Shown here: piece by piece, positions 25,765-35,100 of the stretch | Layout of the letters: every line of letters starts with the position of its first letter | Position numbering within the stretch: position 1 is the stretch's first letter | Origin: Pseudarcicella hirudinis | GTDB taxonomy: Bacteria > Bacteroidota > Bacteroidia > Cytophagales > Spirosomataceae | Length of the DNA stretch: 64,000 nucleotides | Assembly (NCBI RefSeq): GCF_900115665.1 | Contig: NZ_FOXH01000001.1 | Span: forward strand, 659,355-723,354 | Reading direction: 5' to 3' | Position numbers and translations under genes: made by a program | The notes under the pieces: model-generated | Database searches by the model: none | What the model saw: the letters and a program-made list of their open reading frames with translations, nothing else | Told to the model about the DNA's origin: nothing

Positions 25765-26349
25765 CTAGTCCGTTCCATTTTCTCTAATCAATTCCATGAT
25801 TTTTTTATTCCCTTTGGTTTTAACAAAGACAATTTCATCAATAAATATAGTTCCGGGCATTCCTTCTGGTTTTCCGGCATCAGGAGCATAAGGATATCCC
25901 TGCCTGAATCGTACCAGATATTCTGCCTTACAATTCGGACATGAATAGAACAAAGGAGTTATCGAAGAGGTAACAGGATAATCCTCCTCAAAGATGCTAT
26001 CGCTGATAACGTAATACTTTTCTTCGAACTTTTTTAATTCAGTTGCTTCAAAGATTTTAACAAAATCCTTCAGAAAGTCCTTTTTGTAATATTTACTGCA
26101 TAAATACTTCAGCGTATCAAAGGATTTGGGCAAAAGCCTTCCGTCTGAATCAGCTTCTTCTCCAAAAAGTACCTGCTTACTGCATTTCTCACAGGTATGT
26201 CCTACCTGCCAGCTGCTGTTATATTTAAACTGAAAAGGTAGTTCTGCCTTAAAATTACCACTTTCAGGCTGCTCTTTCAGGTCTTTCAGAAGCGGGTCTC
26301 CATAAACAGAATAACCCGCCTCTTTAACTTTTGTTATTTTTTCGATCAT
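25765..26349 (-). CDS. cysteine-pair protein, candidate immunity factor of the TNT-like toxin
   Basis: A 194-residue cytoplasmic protein with no signal peptide. Two CxxC pairs, C53/C56 (HTCEKCSKQ) and C137/C140 (YSCPNCKAEYL), suggest one zinc-ribbon-like site formed in the folded protein. I recognise no family. Its start overlaps the stop of the TNT-like toxin gene by 4 bases (ATGA), so the two are translationally coupled. A cytosolic protein encoded directly behind a secreted toxin is the usual arrangement of an immunity gene, which is the reason for the proposal. It is not visibly similar to the M. tuberculosis TNT immunity factor. Function remains inference. Confidence 0.5.
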   Translation of the reverse strand: MIEKITKVKEAGYSVYGDPLLKDLKEQPESGNFKAELPFQFKYNSSWQVGHTCEKCSKQVLFGEEADSDGRLLPKSFDTLKYLCSKYYKKDFLKDFVKIFEATELKKFEEKYYVISDSIFEEDYPVTSSITPLFYSCPNCKAEYLVRFRQGYPYAPDAGKPEGMPGTIFIDEIVFVKTKGNKKIMELIRENGTD

Positions 26350-27137
26350 TTGATAACAGTATTAATCAAATCAGGATACTTGCCGCTTGGCGAGTTTTTT
26401 ATTGTAATTTTAATAAAACCTTCTTCTGCCAGTTGATTCCAGGTTTTAGGGTAACCTGTTTTAGGATCAACCGGAATTTTCCACATAGTCTGTTTGCCAT
26501 TACCTGCCTGTCCGAACCAGGGAATAATGCCGGCGGTCTGGCCTGTAAACGGGAGGTCCTGTAAAACTTCAATCTCATAATAAAAATCATAAGTATTTTC
26601 AGGCTTATTCAATGCTCTTTCACCAAAACTGTAACTTGCACCGTCAAAGATAGGACTTGTAAAATTACCTCCCAAAACCGGTGCTCCCTGACCATTCCAG
26701 TTTGGCGTCGGCCCGCTATAACGATCATACTTCTCTCCCGCTTTAATCGTTATATTGTCCTGAATATTATATCCTCCATTTGCGGGAGGCCATCCGCCAT
26801 TCAGGTTATTTGCTTTAAATAAACTTTCAAGTTCCGCCCATTTTCCCTGTTTATACAGATCAAAGGCCTGATTATGTATTTCCTGGCTTACAGTATTGTT
26901 TTTATCATAAGTTGCGGTAAACTCATCTGTATCCTTAAAGAATACATCAGAACTTACATTCTCTACCGTATCGGCCTTTATAAATTCAACATTCAGACTT
27001 TTATCCTGTCCTTTGACGGAGTAAGAATTGCTAGATTTAAAAACATCCCTGGTATCAGGTGAAGTGAAATTTTGGTGTGCGAGAACCGATACTGCATAAA
27101 ACATTGTCAGTATCAGAGATGCTGTCAGCTTTTTCAT
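26346..27137 (-). CDS. secreted TNT-like NAD+ glycohydrolase toxin
   Basis: A 263-residue precursor with a signal peptide (MKKLTASLILTMFYAVSVLA). Residues about 113-245 match the tuberculosis necrotizing toxin (TNT, DUF4237) pattern, whose founder hydrolyses NAD+ in host cells. Visible landmarks are NGGWPPANGGY, the DRYSG motif (residues 138-142), GGNFTSPIFD, the ERAL motif (R174), IIPWFGQAGNGKQTMWK with Q216 in the position of the essential glutamine, and a late LAEEGFI. The region between signal and toxin domain (about 21-112) is a charged linker without a known trafficking domain. The downstream overlapping gene may encode immunity. NAD hydrolysis is predicted from the family, not shown. 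Confidence 0.75.
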   Translation of the reverse strand: MKKLTASLILTMFYAVSVLAHQNFTSPDTRDVFKSSNSYSVKGQDKSLNVEFIKADTVENVSSDVFFKDTDEFTATYDKNNTVSQEIHNQAFDLYKQGKWAELESLFKANNLNGGWPPANGGYNIQDNITIKAGEKYDRYSGPTPNWNGQGAPVLGGNFTSPIFDGASYSFGERALNKPENTYDFYYEIEVLQDLPFTGQTAGIIPWFGQAGNGKQTMWKIPVDPKTGYPKTWNQLAEEGFIKITIKNSPSGKYPDLINTVIK

Positions 27138-27801
27138 GAATTGTTTGATGGTTTAGTTACTGAATTAATAGTGTGTTATCAGAATTGAGATCGGATTAGA
27201 CAATCTCAGCATGAGAATTTTGCTGAATGACAAGGCAAATTGTCTTTCAGGTTTGGCGGGTAGCTGTTTTTTCCATGTTTTGGGGTGTTAAGTTATAGCT
27301 TGTATTGAGAGAAATTCTTTAACAACTGATCTGCAAGCATCAGGCAATAAAAACCAATCCTGTCCTTGCAGAGGCAGGTTATGACAGTATTGTTTCACTG
27401 AATATTGCTATTATTTAAAGCTGGGGAGGGTTTTCTATAGTTTTAGGCTGTTCAAAGCTAATAGCAGAAATAGCCTAAATCCAATTTATTTCTTCGAATG
27501 GCGCATTATTTGATTTCAACGCCCGTTTCTGATACTTGAGTAAATGAGTCTTCAGCTCAAAAATCAGAGAAAATACAATAAATGCTGAAAATATCTGATG
27601 AGTGAAACTTTTCAATGAAGGATCTATCCAATTATTCTTATGCGTAAAATTGACGGCATAAATGATACGTAATTCCTGCCGGATAAAATTAGTATTGTAT
27701 GATAATTCTATAAAAATGAGGTACAATTGCTCAGGTTAAAAGGAGTTTACACCCTCGTCCTGATTCAATTGTACCTCAAATAAGTGCTGCAATGTTATTT
27801 A
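27138..27801. other. 664-base non-coding stretch upstream of the toxin gene
   Basis: No convincing gene. A minus-strand ORF at 27475-27726 is low-complexity and unrecognised. The region presumably contains the toxin-immunity promoter near its left end, but no clear TAnnTTTG box was seen. I find no repeats, tRNA or transposase remnants by eye. Confidence 0.4.
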
Positions 27802-28224
27802 TCAGGCTTCCATTAGTTTTGCAATATCAAATTTCCGCATCTGCATAAAGGCCTGAATAACCCGGCCGGACCTTTCCGGATCGCTCATTAGTTCAGGAAG
27901 AATTGTCGGTACAATCTGCCACGACAAACCAAACTTGTCTTTAAGCCAGCCGCACATACTTTCTTCTCCTCCTTCAGTAAGTTTATTCCAATAATAGTCT
28001 ATTTCCTCCTGATTTTCACAATCAACTACGAATGATACGGCTTCATTAAACTGAAAATGGGGCCCGCCGTTCAATCCCATAAATTTTCTCCCGTTTAACT
28101 CGAATATCACCACCATCGGTGACTCTGAATTGATTTGAGAATTCGGGAAAACAGAGCAGTAAAAATCAGCAGCAGCCTTAGCTTGTCCGTCAAACCACAG
28201 GCAGGTATAGATTGGATTTTTCAT
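27802..28224 (-). CDS. VOC family protein (PhnB-like)
   Basis: A 140-residue vicinal-oxygen-chelate fold protein of the PhnB/3-demethylubiquinone-methyltransferase-like group. It starts IYTCLWFDGQAKAAADFYCSVFPNSQI, then has VVIFELNGRKFMGLNGGPHFQFN, VSFVVDCENQEEIDYYWNKL, GWLKDKFGLSWQIVPTIL and the late MQMRKFDIAKL. Length is typical. Members are usually uncharacterised metal-binding proteins. The SRPBCC gene ends 28 bases upstream on the same strand. VOC plus AHSA1-type pairs are frequent in Bacteroidota, but no shared pathway is established. Confidence 0.9.
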   Translation of the reverse strand: MKNPIYTCLWFDGQAKAAADFYCSVFPNSQINSESPMVVIFELNGRKFMGLNGGPHFQFNEAVSFVVDCENQEEIDYYWNKLTEGGEESMCGWLKDKFGLSWQIVPTILPELMSDPERSGRVIQAFMQMRKFDIAKLMEA

Positions 28225-28252
28225 TTCATTGATGTTTTAGTAACATTTATTA

Positions 28253-28672
28253 CTACTGTTCGGTATATTTCCTGAAATTATCCAGAATAGCCTGCCATCC
28301 CCCTTTTTGCATTTCATGCGGGTTAGTATCTTCAGGATCAAATGTTTCGGTCACATTGGTTTCATTTCCTTCAGCAGCAAAAGATATACTTACTTTTCTA
28401 CCATCAGCAATCAGATATTCAATAAGTTTATCCTCTTCAACATTGATGTAAACACCTTCAAAATCAAAACTCATACTCCCATCTTTTGCAGCCATTGTGG
28501 TTTTGAATTTGCCACCAACCCTTACATCATTCTCAGCATAAGGAGCATGCCAGTCATCCGAAGCCTGACACCATTTGGTAATGTGTTCAGGTTTTGTCCA
28601 AAATTCCCATACTTTTTTTACCGGGGCTTTAACAGTTGCTTCTACTGTAATTGCTTGATTTGAGGGTTCCAT
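28253..28672 (-). CDS. SRPBCC (AHSA1-type) family protein
   Basis: A protein of about 139 residues, starting MEPSNQAITVEATVKAPVKK. An in-frame upstream start at 28723 adds 17 residues that do not fit the family. Motifs are VWEFWTKPEHITKWCQASDDWHAP, VRVGGKFKTTMAAKDGSMSFDFEGVY and FDPEDTNPHEMQKGGWQAILDNFRKY. These mark the Aha1/START-like hydrophobic-pocket fold, used to bind a small ligand or a chaperone. It is probably cotranscribed with the VOC gene that follows it. No ligand can be inferred. Confidence 0.9.
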   Translation of the reverse strand: MEPSNQAITVEATVKAPVKKVWEFWTKPEHITKWCQASDDWHAPYAENDVRVGGKFKTTMAAKDGSMSFDFEGVYINVEEDKLIEYLIADGRKVSISFAAEGNETNVTETFDPEDTNPHEMQKGGWQAILDNFRKYTEQ

Positions 28673-28800
28673 TTTGTTTATTTTAAGTTTAGCAAAATAA
28701 GGTTTAATTGAATCACGCTGCAAAGCATGATTTCAGGAATTAAAATTAGTAAAAATGACGAATCAAAAACAAGTATTTTCCATCAAGTTTAAAAATTAAA

Positions 28801-28826
28801 ATCAGGCAGTTACCTTTCTGCCTGAT
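28801..28826 (-). terminator. terminator of the eCIS operon
   Basis: ATCAGGCAG (28801-28809) pairs with CTGCCTGAT (28818-28826), 8-base loop, with A- and T-rich flanks. It lies 43 bases beyond the stop of the AAA+ ATPase gene, the last eCIS gene. Confidence 0.85.
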
Positions 28827-28868
28827 TTTTAAAAATACATTAAAACATCATCATATCGAAAAACTTCC

Positions 28869-30206
28869 TCAGATCATTTTACCTTCTTTTAAATATTCCT
28901 TCTTTATATTTTCAATCAGTAATTCATTGGAAAGCATTACTGTATTCCTGCTCAATAATTCCAGACATACTTTATGTACTACATTGACAATATTGGCTCC
29001 TGTAAGTTCATAATTAAGAGATATTTCTTCCAGGTCAAGATCGGGCTCAAATTTAACCTGTGCCGGAAATGTCCTTTTCCAGATTTGTACTCTTTCTTCA
29101 GGAGTTGGTTTTGGAAAATAAATAATGGTATGAATTCTGCGGGTAAAAGCTTCATCAATATTGCTTTTGAGATTACTCGCCAAGATTACCAGACCCGTAT
29201 ATTGTTCAATTTTCTGTAACAAATAAGCTACTTCCTGATTGGCGTATTTGTCATGGGCATCTTTTACATTGGTCCGCTTTCCGAAAATCGCATCTGCTTC
29301 ATCGAAAAATAAGATCCAGTCTTTGTTTTGGCCTTTATCGAAGATTTTTGAAAGATTCTTCTCTGTTTCACCGACATATTTTGACACAATTTTGGATAAA
29401 TCAACCCTGTAAACCTCCCGTTGCGTATATTTTCCGATAAGCATGGCAGTCATGGTTTTACCCGTGCCCGGAGGGCCGTGAAACAATGCCCGATAACCTG
29501 GCTTCAGTTTATTTTTCATTCCCCAGTCATTCAGTAAAGTTTGATTATGCCTCAGCCAGATTTCAATTTCCCTGATCTGATTAACTGTATGAGGATTCAA
29601 TACCAGATCGTCCCAGGATTGCTCTGTCGCAAGAAATTCTGCACCAAATTCCAGAGAAAATTTAGGCCGGCTGATTTTTCCAGTCAACAGATATTCACTG
29701 GCTTCCTCATTGAGAACCAGTCTGCCACTGCATCTCGGTTCAGTTTCCGGAACTGGTTCGAGACTGAGAATATTATTTTTAACCAACCATGAGTCTGACG
29801 AAAGCAATTGAGCCATGCGGGAACGTTTTTCCAGGTCTTTACCCGATAAAACAAAAAGAGCCGTTTCACCGGTTGGAATAATCCCCCGATGATGATTCCC
29901 TTTTATCCCGCCAAATTCCGGTAATTCACCACCTTCCTGCAAAAAATCGGCAATAATTTCCGTGAAAAAATCCGGTAATAAATGCGGTATTAAAGCCAGC
30001 AGAACAATAATAAACTCTTCATCCTCGGGTAGGTGGTTTTTGAAAACGTATTGAAACCTCGGAGATCGCTTCAAGGCGCCGATTGTAGCTTTTTCGTACA
30101 AAAACGGAACCTTTTCACCTTGCAGGTAATCCCGGAGACGATTTCCGATAAGTTCTTTCAAAAACGAACTGGCCGAGTCAAGATAATATACTTTAATAGT
30201 GTTCAT
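28869..30206 (-). CDS. eCIS AAA+ ATPase (Afp15-like)
   Basis: A 445-residue protein. An N-terminal part (residues 1-200) has no recognised domain. The C-terminal AAA+ module has Walker A GPPGTGKT at residues 244-251, Walker B ILFFDEAD at about 298-305, and an arginine-finger region in NIDEAFTRRIHTIIYF. An ATPase of this type is a constant part of eCIS loci (Afp15/PVC15) and is thought to assist assembly or effector loading rather than sheath recycling. It is the last gene of the operon, 42 bases after the small DUF4157 gene and just before the operon terminator. The role in this organism is inferred from context. Confidence 0.92.
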   Translation of the reverse strand: MNTIKVYYLDSASSFLKELIGNRLRDYLQGEKVPFLYEKATIGALKRSPRFQYVFKNHLPEDEEFIIVLLALIPHLLPDFFTEIIADFLQEGGELPEFGGIKGNHHRGIIPTGETALFVLSGKDLEKRSRMAQLLSSDSWLVKNNILSLEPVPETEPRCSGRLVLNEEASEYLLTGKISRPKFSLEFGAEFLATEQSWDDLVLNPHTVNQIREIEIWLRHNQTLLNDWGMKNKLKPGYRALFHGPPGTGKTMTAMLIGKYTQREVYRVDLSKIVSKYVGETEKNLSKIFDKGQNKDWILFFDEADAIFGKRTNVKDAHDKYANQEVAYLLQKIEQYTGLVILASNLKSNIDEAFTRRIHTIIYFPKPTPEERVQIWKRTFPAQVKFEPDLDLEEISLNYELTGANIVNVVHKVCLELLSRNTVMLSNELLIENIKKEYLKEGKMI

Positions 30207-30248
30207 AGCCGTAACAAAATCTATATTCCCTTCCGGAAATCTGTTTCT

Positions 30249-31076
30249 TTATACCTGTTTTTGCTGAACAACATGAGTGAGTTCATGTGCCAAAAGCTTT
30301 TTCCCTTCCGTTGATTCAGGTGCATATTGCCCGCTTGCAAAATAAATATCACTTCCATGAGTGAAAGCCGCTGCGCCAAGCTCTTCTGCCATCAATGCTG
30401 CATCATGATCGGTATGTATTCTCACATGACTAAAATCCGCACCAAATTTTCCTTCCATTTCTTTCTTAATATCATCTGAAAGTAAAAAACCGGAACCTTT
30501 AGTGGCCAAGAGTTTTTCTTCCAGATTTTTCGGCAATTCTTTACTGGAATTGTCGGCCTCTTTTTTCCGGATTTTCATATAAGAAACCTGCTTTCTCCGT
30601 AATTTATTCATTACTTTTTCTTCTTCAGCCTTAGGCTGCTGAGCCTTTTTCTGCACATTCTTTTCCTCTTCTTTTTTGGGGGAATCTTCCTTTTTATTTA
30701 CTTTCTTCTCTTCCTCTTTCTTTGAATCCTCTTTTTTCTGCACATTCTTCTCCTCTTCTTTTTTGGGAGAATCTTCTTTTTTATTTACTTTCTTCTCTTC
30801 CTCTTTCTTTGAATCCTCCTTTTTCTGTACATTCTTCTCTTCTTCTTTTTTAGGAGATTCTTCCTTTTTATTTACTTTCTTTTCTTCTTCTTTCTTTGAA
30901 TCCTCCTTTTTCTGCATCTTTTTCTCCTCCTCTTTCGTGTTGTTTGCAGCTTTATCCTCTTGTTTTCTAATATTTTTTCCAAAAAAAGGCTGATTTGCTG
31001 ATTGTTGTTTAGAGCTTTCAAGCAAAGATTTAGATTCTTTCTGAGGCGGAACACCTCTGCTTAACATGACTTTCAT
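30249..31076 (-). CDS. short DUF4157 (eCIS core) protein with Lys/Glu repeat
   Basis: A 275-residue protein of three parts. Residues 1-45 are a short leader. Residues about 46-155 are a highly charged Lys/Glu tract made of a 29-residue repeat (KKEDSKKEEEKKVNKKED and KKEEEKNVQ blocks), probably a long single helix or coiled coil. Residues about 190-275 are a DUF4157 domain (GADFSHVRIHTDHDAALMAE, ELGAAAFTHGSDIYFA) with the metalloprotease-like HELTH in LLAHELTHVVQQ. DUF4157 is a known marker of eCIS loci, often on cargo or cargo-handling proteins. The C-terminus ends right after the HELTH helix, so it carries no separate toxin domain. Confidence 0.88.
   Translation of the reverse strand: MKVMLSRGVPPQKESKSLLESSKQQSANQPFFGKNIRKQEDKAANNTKEEEKKMQKKEDSKKEEEKKVNKKEESPKKEEEKNVQKKEDSKKEEEKKVNKKEDSPKKEEEKNVQKKEDSKKEEEKKVNKKEDSPKKEEEKNVQKKAQQPKAEEEKVMNKLRRKQVSYMKIRKKEADNSSKELPKNLEEKLLATKGSGFLLSDDIKKEMEGKFGADFSHVRIHTDHDAALMAEELGAAAFTHGSDIYFASGQYAPESTEGKKLLAHELTHVVQQKQV
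30651..30911 (-). repeat. 87-bp in-frame tandem repeat
   Basis: Three complete copies with an exact 87-base period start at 30651, 30738 and 30825, with a partial copy from 30912. Copies differ at a few synonymous positions. Each encodes 29 residues, so copy number can change without breaking the frame of the DUF4157 gene. Confidence 0.9.
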
Positions 31077-31104
31077 GGCCTTTGGTTATTTGAGATTTGC
31101 TGAT

Positions 31105-32073
31105 TCAATTTTCAAAATACTGATTTAAGTATTCAAAGGCTTTCCTTTGATAAGAATGTTCCGTTTTACTTAAATCTTCAAGAATCCTGTGGGCATTTAC
31201 AAAATCCTTTTTCAAATGCAGAATGACACCTTCGTAGTAAACTGCCTTAGGTAATGCTTCGATACATAAAACCTCCCTGATATATTTATGAGCTAAATCT
31301 GTGTTTCCCAGACTTAAATGAATAACTGCCAAATCAGTTTTTGCTTCTAAATCATCCGGATAAAGCATAAGAATCCTTTCATATTCTTTCAATCCTTTTT
31401 CTCCTTCATTCATAGAAAAATAGCAGTTGGCCAGATTTTGCCTTGCTTTTTTATTTTCTGGTTCTATGGCTAAAGCTCTTTTCAGGAAATTCTGAGCTAC
31501 ATTAAAATCTTTTTTGATGAAAGAGGTTATTCCTATGCCAATTAATGCTTCAGTTTCTTCGGGATCTGACAAGAAAATCTCGTAGAAAGCTTCAGTGGAT
31601 TTATCAATCATTCCCAGGGATAAAAGCAATGAGGCATATGTGGTTTTCAGATCTGTGTTACCTGGATTCAATTCGATACTTCTTTCGAGTGCCACTACGG
31701 CTTCCTCATATTTTTGCAATTTCAGGTATAATCTGGCCAGACCCTCAAAGACAAAAGCGCTGTCAGGATTCAGGCTAAGTGATTTTTCCAGATGATACTG
31801 ACTGGATTTCAGGTCATTTTCAGACAAATACAGGTTACCGATATTCAGATGAGTGGAGTCACTTTCTGAATTGATAGCCAGGGATTGCAGAAAAAGTTTT
31901 TTTGCTTCATCAGGTTTACCCTGACGAACTAACAAAAATCCGAGGTTATTCATTGCTGAGCTATTTTCAGTATCTTCCTCTATGGCTTTTCTGTAAGCTA
32001 TTTCAGCATTTTCAAGGTTTCCTTCTAAAAAGGATTTTACGCCCTGGTTATTAAAAGTATCTAAAACCTCCAT
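31105..32073 (-). CDS. TPR-repeat protein of the eCIS operon
   Basis: A 322-residue protein almost wholly made of tetratricopeptide repeats, about nine units of 34 residues. Examples are AYRKAIEEDTENSSAMNNLG, EKSLSLNPDSAFVFEGLA and ERSIELNPGNTDLKTTYA. It has no signal peptide or membrane segment, so it should be cytoplasmic. It lies between the two DUF4157 genes (28 and 39 bases away) and is therefore likely to be part of the same transcript. A chaperone or adaptor role for a DUF4157 cargo is a reasonable inference, but no experimental equivalent is known to me. Confidence 0.85.
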   Translation of the reverse strand: MEVLDTFNNQGVKSFLEGNLENAEIAYRKAIEEDTENSSAMNNLGFLLVRQGKPDEAKKLFLQSLAINSESDSTHLNIGNLYLSENDLKSSQYHLEKSLSLNPDSAFVFEGLARLYLKLQKYEEAVVALERSIELNPGNTDLKTTYASLLLSLGMIDKSTEAFYEIFLSDPEETEALIGIGITSFIKKDFNVAQNFLKRALAIEPENKKARQNLANCYFSMNEGEKGLKEYERILMLYPDDLEAKTDLAVIHLSLGNTDLAHKYIREVLCIEALPKAVYYEGVILHLKKDFVNAHRILEDLSKTEHSYQRKAFEYLNQYFEN

Positions 32074-32112
32074 TTCTTATAATTTTTGATTCAGGTTTCC
32101 GGTAAAATCTAT

Positions 32113-35100
32113 TTAATCAAACAGTTCGTGTTTGAAATTATCGATCACTGATGAAAGATCAAGGTCGGGTTTAATAACCTTTAAATCTTCCATAGAAATA
32201 TTAAAATCCTTTCCTTCTTTGTAATCAATCGGGAATAATAAGCCAAATTTCATACCTGAGCCAAATTGTCTCTGACCAAGTGTTTTCGTCCATTCTTTTG
32301 TATAAAACGGAATATGAGCCTGTAAGAATAATTTAACATCAAAATTGAGCGCAGGTTCAACATAAACCTCTCCCTGTGCATGCAATGATATACCATCCTG
32401 CGGAGTCCAGCCTACATCAAGAGAGGCTTCGGCGGCTCCTTTGATACCTATTCCGGCACCAACTTCTATTCCTCCGGAAACACTTGCTACTGCCGCACTT
32501 AATCCTATACCTGCACGTCCGTAAACACGCAGCATTGCCTCTGCCGGTACTACAAACTTTCCCTTTCCACTCAGAGAGATGCTATCTTCCTGGCCGGGTT
32601 TATAATTAATTGTAGCACTCAGCTGTTCAAGTTTACCGGGGCCGATACTCGCATTGAAATCTATACCTCCTCCGATAGTTGCGACCAGACCCAAACTAAC
32701 CGGACCAAGCGGAATAGCTAAAAGAGGTATTTCAAGTGTCGGAAATTTCAGCAGAGGCTGATTGATTGTTTTAGCTTTAAAAACCTCAAGGGCATTCGGA
32801 ATACCAATAGTTCCGCTTACCTCCATCTCTCCGGCTTTGGTCAGTGTTACTTTGGCAGAGGCCTGAAGCCAGGGAGTAAGTTTAAGTGTCAGTTCCCCGT
32901 TTCCGTAAACTACCCATTTATCACCGGGCTCTCCGGCAGGGTTCCCGTTTTCATCAGTTGGTCGGTTCGTTGCACCGACTTTAATGCTGCCTTTCGCAAT
33001 CCCTTTTTCATATTGCAGCGTACTTTCAACCGTAATTGCCCCGTTAACATATTCAACTGCAAGTGTTGTTTCCTTAAAACCCGGCAGATCTATCTCGGCT
33101 GACCCTCCGGCTGATACCTCGTACTCATCACCCTTTTTTACAACTTTTGCATTGACTTTACCGCCTTTTATACGAGGGATGTCGTTACTTAAGGTAAATT
33201 CGCCCCCCACTTCCAATACCTCTTTGTTGTATTTAAGACTCATGGTGCCTTTTTCAAGGCCTTTTACATCAAGGTCTGCACTTCCGGCAGCCGTAAGAGT
33301 TTCATTTTCAAATTTTACATTTGCATCAGCCTTCTTGATGCCTTTTATTTTGTCTTTGCCAATTGCCAGCTCTCCCTCTGCCTTAAATTTATCATTTTCG
33401 TAACCGATGCTGATTTTTGCTTTGGTAAAAAGCTTGGTATCAAATTCAAAAGAACCTTTTATGCCCGCTTCCGACTTTGTATTAATAAATCCTTCCACAC
33501 TTCCCTTTCCGACTTTTTCAATCTCAAAATCAACTCCGCCCTGTATTTCAAGTCCTTTTGTTCCTAATCTTACTGCGAGGCTGCAATCAGTAATTGAAAA
33601 TGGTTTGGGAATTTTTATTTGCTCTATGTTAAATACCTTTTCTAAATAAATATCTTCTCCGGACATTACGATGTCGATATTCGCATCTTTTAAAAACGGT
33701 ACGGAAGGAAGCACTTTCCCTCTGGCAACCAGGCCTTTTTCTTCCTCAAACTGAGCCTCATCCAGTGCAATCGGGCTCAAACCTGCCAGTTCCAGCTCAT
33801 CTTTGAACTGGTTTCGCAGCTGACTTTGGTCAATAAAACCCGTATTTGGCAAAGTGCCTACAGGCTTTACAGGAAATGTAAATTCAAAATCATGAACAAA
33901 ACGAATCTTTTTACCATCATTTTTAAATATTTTCCCTGTTACAGAACTACCGCCGCCAATTATATTCTCTGCGTCTCGGTTGACATTGATTTTCAGGGCT
34001 CTGACATTTACGCCCCAGCCTAAATCAATATCTTTCTGACCGCCCCTTTCATAATCTATCTTATTAACGGTTCCTCCGTCACTTCTTGAAAAAAGCAGGA
34101 TTTGCTTGTCATTATCAAATCCCATTTTCTTGATTTCACTTTTAGAAAGCGGTGTCAGTCCTCCTAAGGGTTTTCCTTGTCGTATTTCTGTTTCTGTGTA
34201 TTTCTTTTCATCCTTAAATCCGACATTCAAACCTCCTTCTACTGCTAAAAACCTGATGTCATACCTCGGGCTGTTTTTAATGGTTTTGGCATCAGGAGTT
34301 CCTGCCTGCCAGAATCCGCCGTCATCATGGGCCTCATCCATCAATTCCTGAATCTTCAGGTATTTTTCCGTCTTGATTTTATCTCCCGAGGCCACATTCA
34401 CTTTTGCTTCCAAAAGCCAGAGATTTTTAGGATCATCATCACTACCGCCTAATTGATATTCCTGTTTATGGTCAACATGAAAAGATTGTCGCTTACCGTT
34501 TAAGTCCCAAAACGGACGAAGCATCGTTTGCTTAATCTGGTCAGCATCACCTATGACATAACTGGTTTCTCCGCCTCCATCCTTAAGTTTGAAGGCATAG
34601 GAGGATTTTCCGCTGATAATTGGCTGAGGAGCTTCCCCGATTTTATCTTTTACATGTTTTTTAATACTGTCGGAAGACGCAAATTGTCCCTCCCAAATAG
34701 CAATCTGCTGGTTTGCCCTCTCTTCTTTTGGGAGTGTAAAAGGAGTTTTTGTAAACGGTACTTTAAAGTCTGGAAGACGCATAGAGGCAACTTTCAGTTT
34801 AAAGGTATTTCCATTTCTCTCAACTTCACCTTTCCCGGTTTTGCTTTTATAAGTACTGCTTCCGGAAGTATCATCTCCCTTTTGTATTTTCTTTTTCTTT
34901 ACACCACTTCCTCCCTGCTGAACCGTATGCGTTAATTCATGAGCCAGGAGTTTTTTACCTTCATTCGAATTCGGGTTAAATTTATTCCGGTTGAAATAAA
35001 TATCGTTTCCATGAGCAAACGCCTGCGCACCCAGATCCTGGTTCATTTTTTCCGCTCTGGAATCTGTATGGACTCTTACGCCGGAAAAGTCTGCCCCAAA

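Noticed and set aside
26346..27137. TNT-like toxin as direct eCIS cargo
   Set aside because: It has its own Sec signal peptide, lies outside the eCIS operon, and is separated by VOC and SRPBCC genes and a terminator, so Sec export is the simpler route.
27475..27726. 83-codon minus-strand ORF
   Set aside because: Low-complexity, AT-driven composition with no family features and no good start context; regarded as chance.
30676..30993. Plus-strand ORF opposite the Lys/Glu repeat
   Set aside because: It encodes repeated Phe/Ser text that mirrors the 87-bp repeat of the DUF4157 gene on the other strand.
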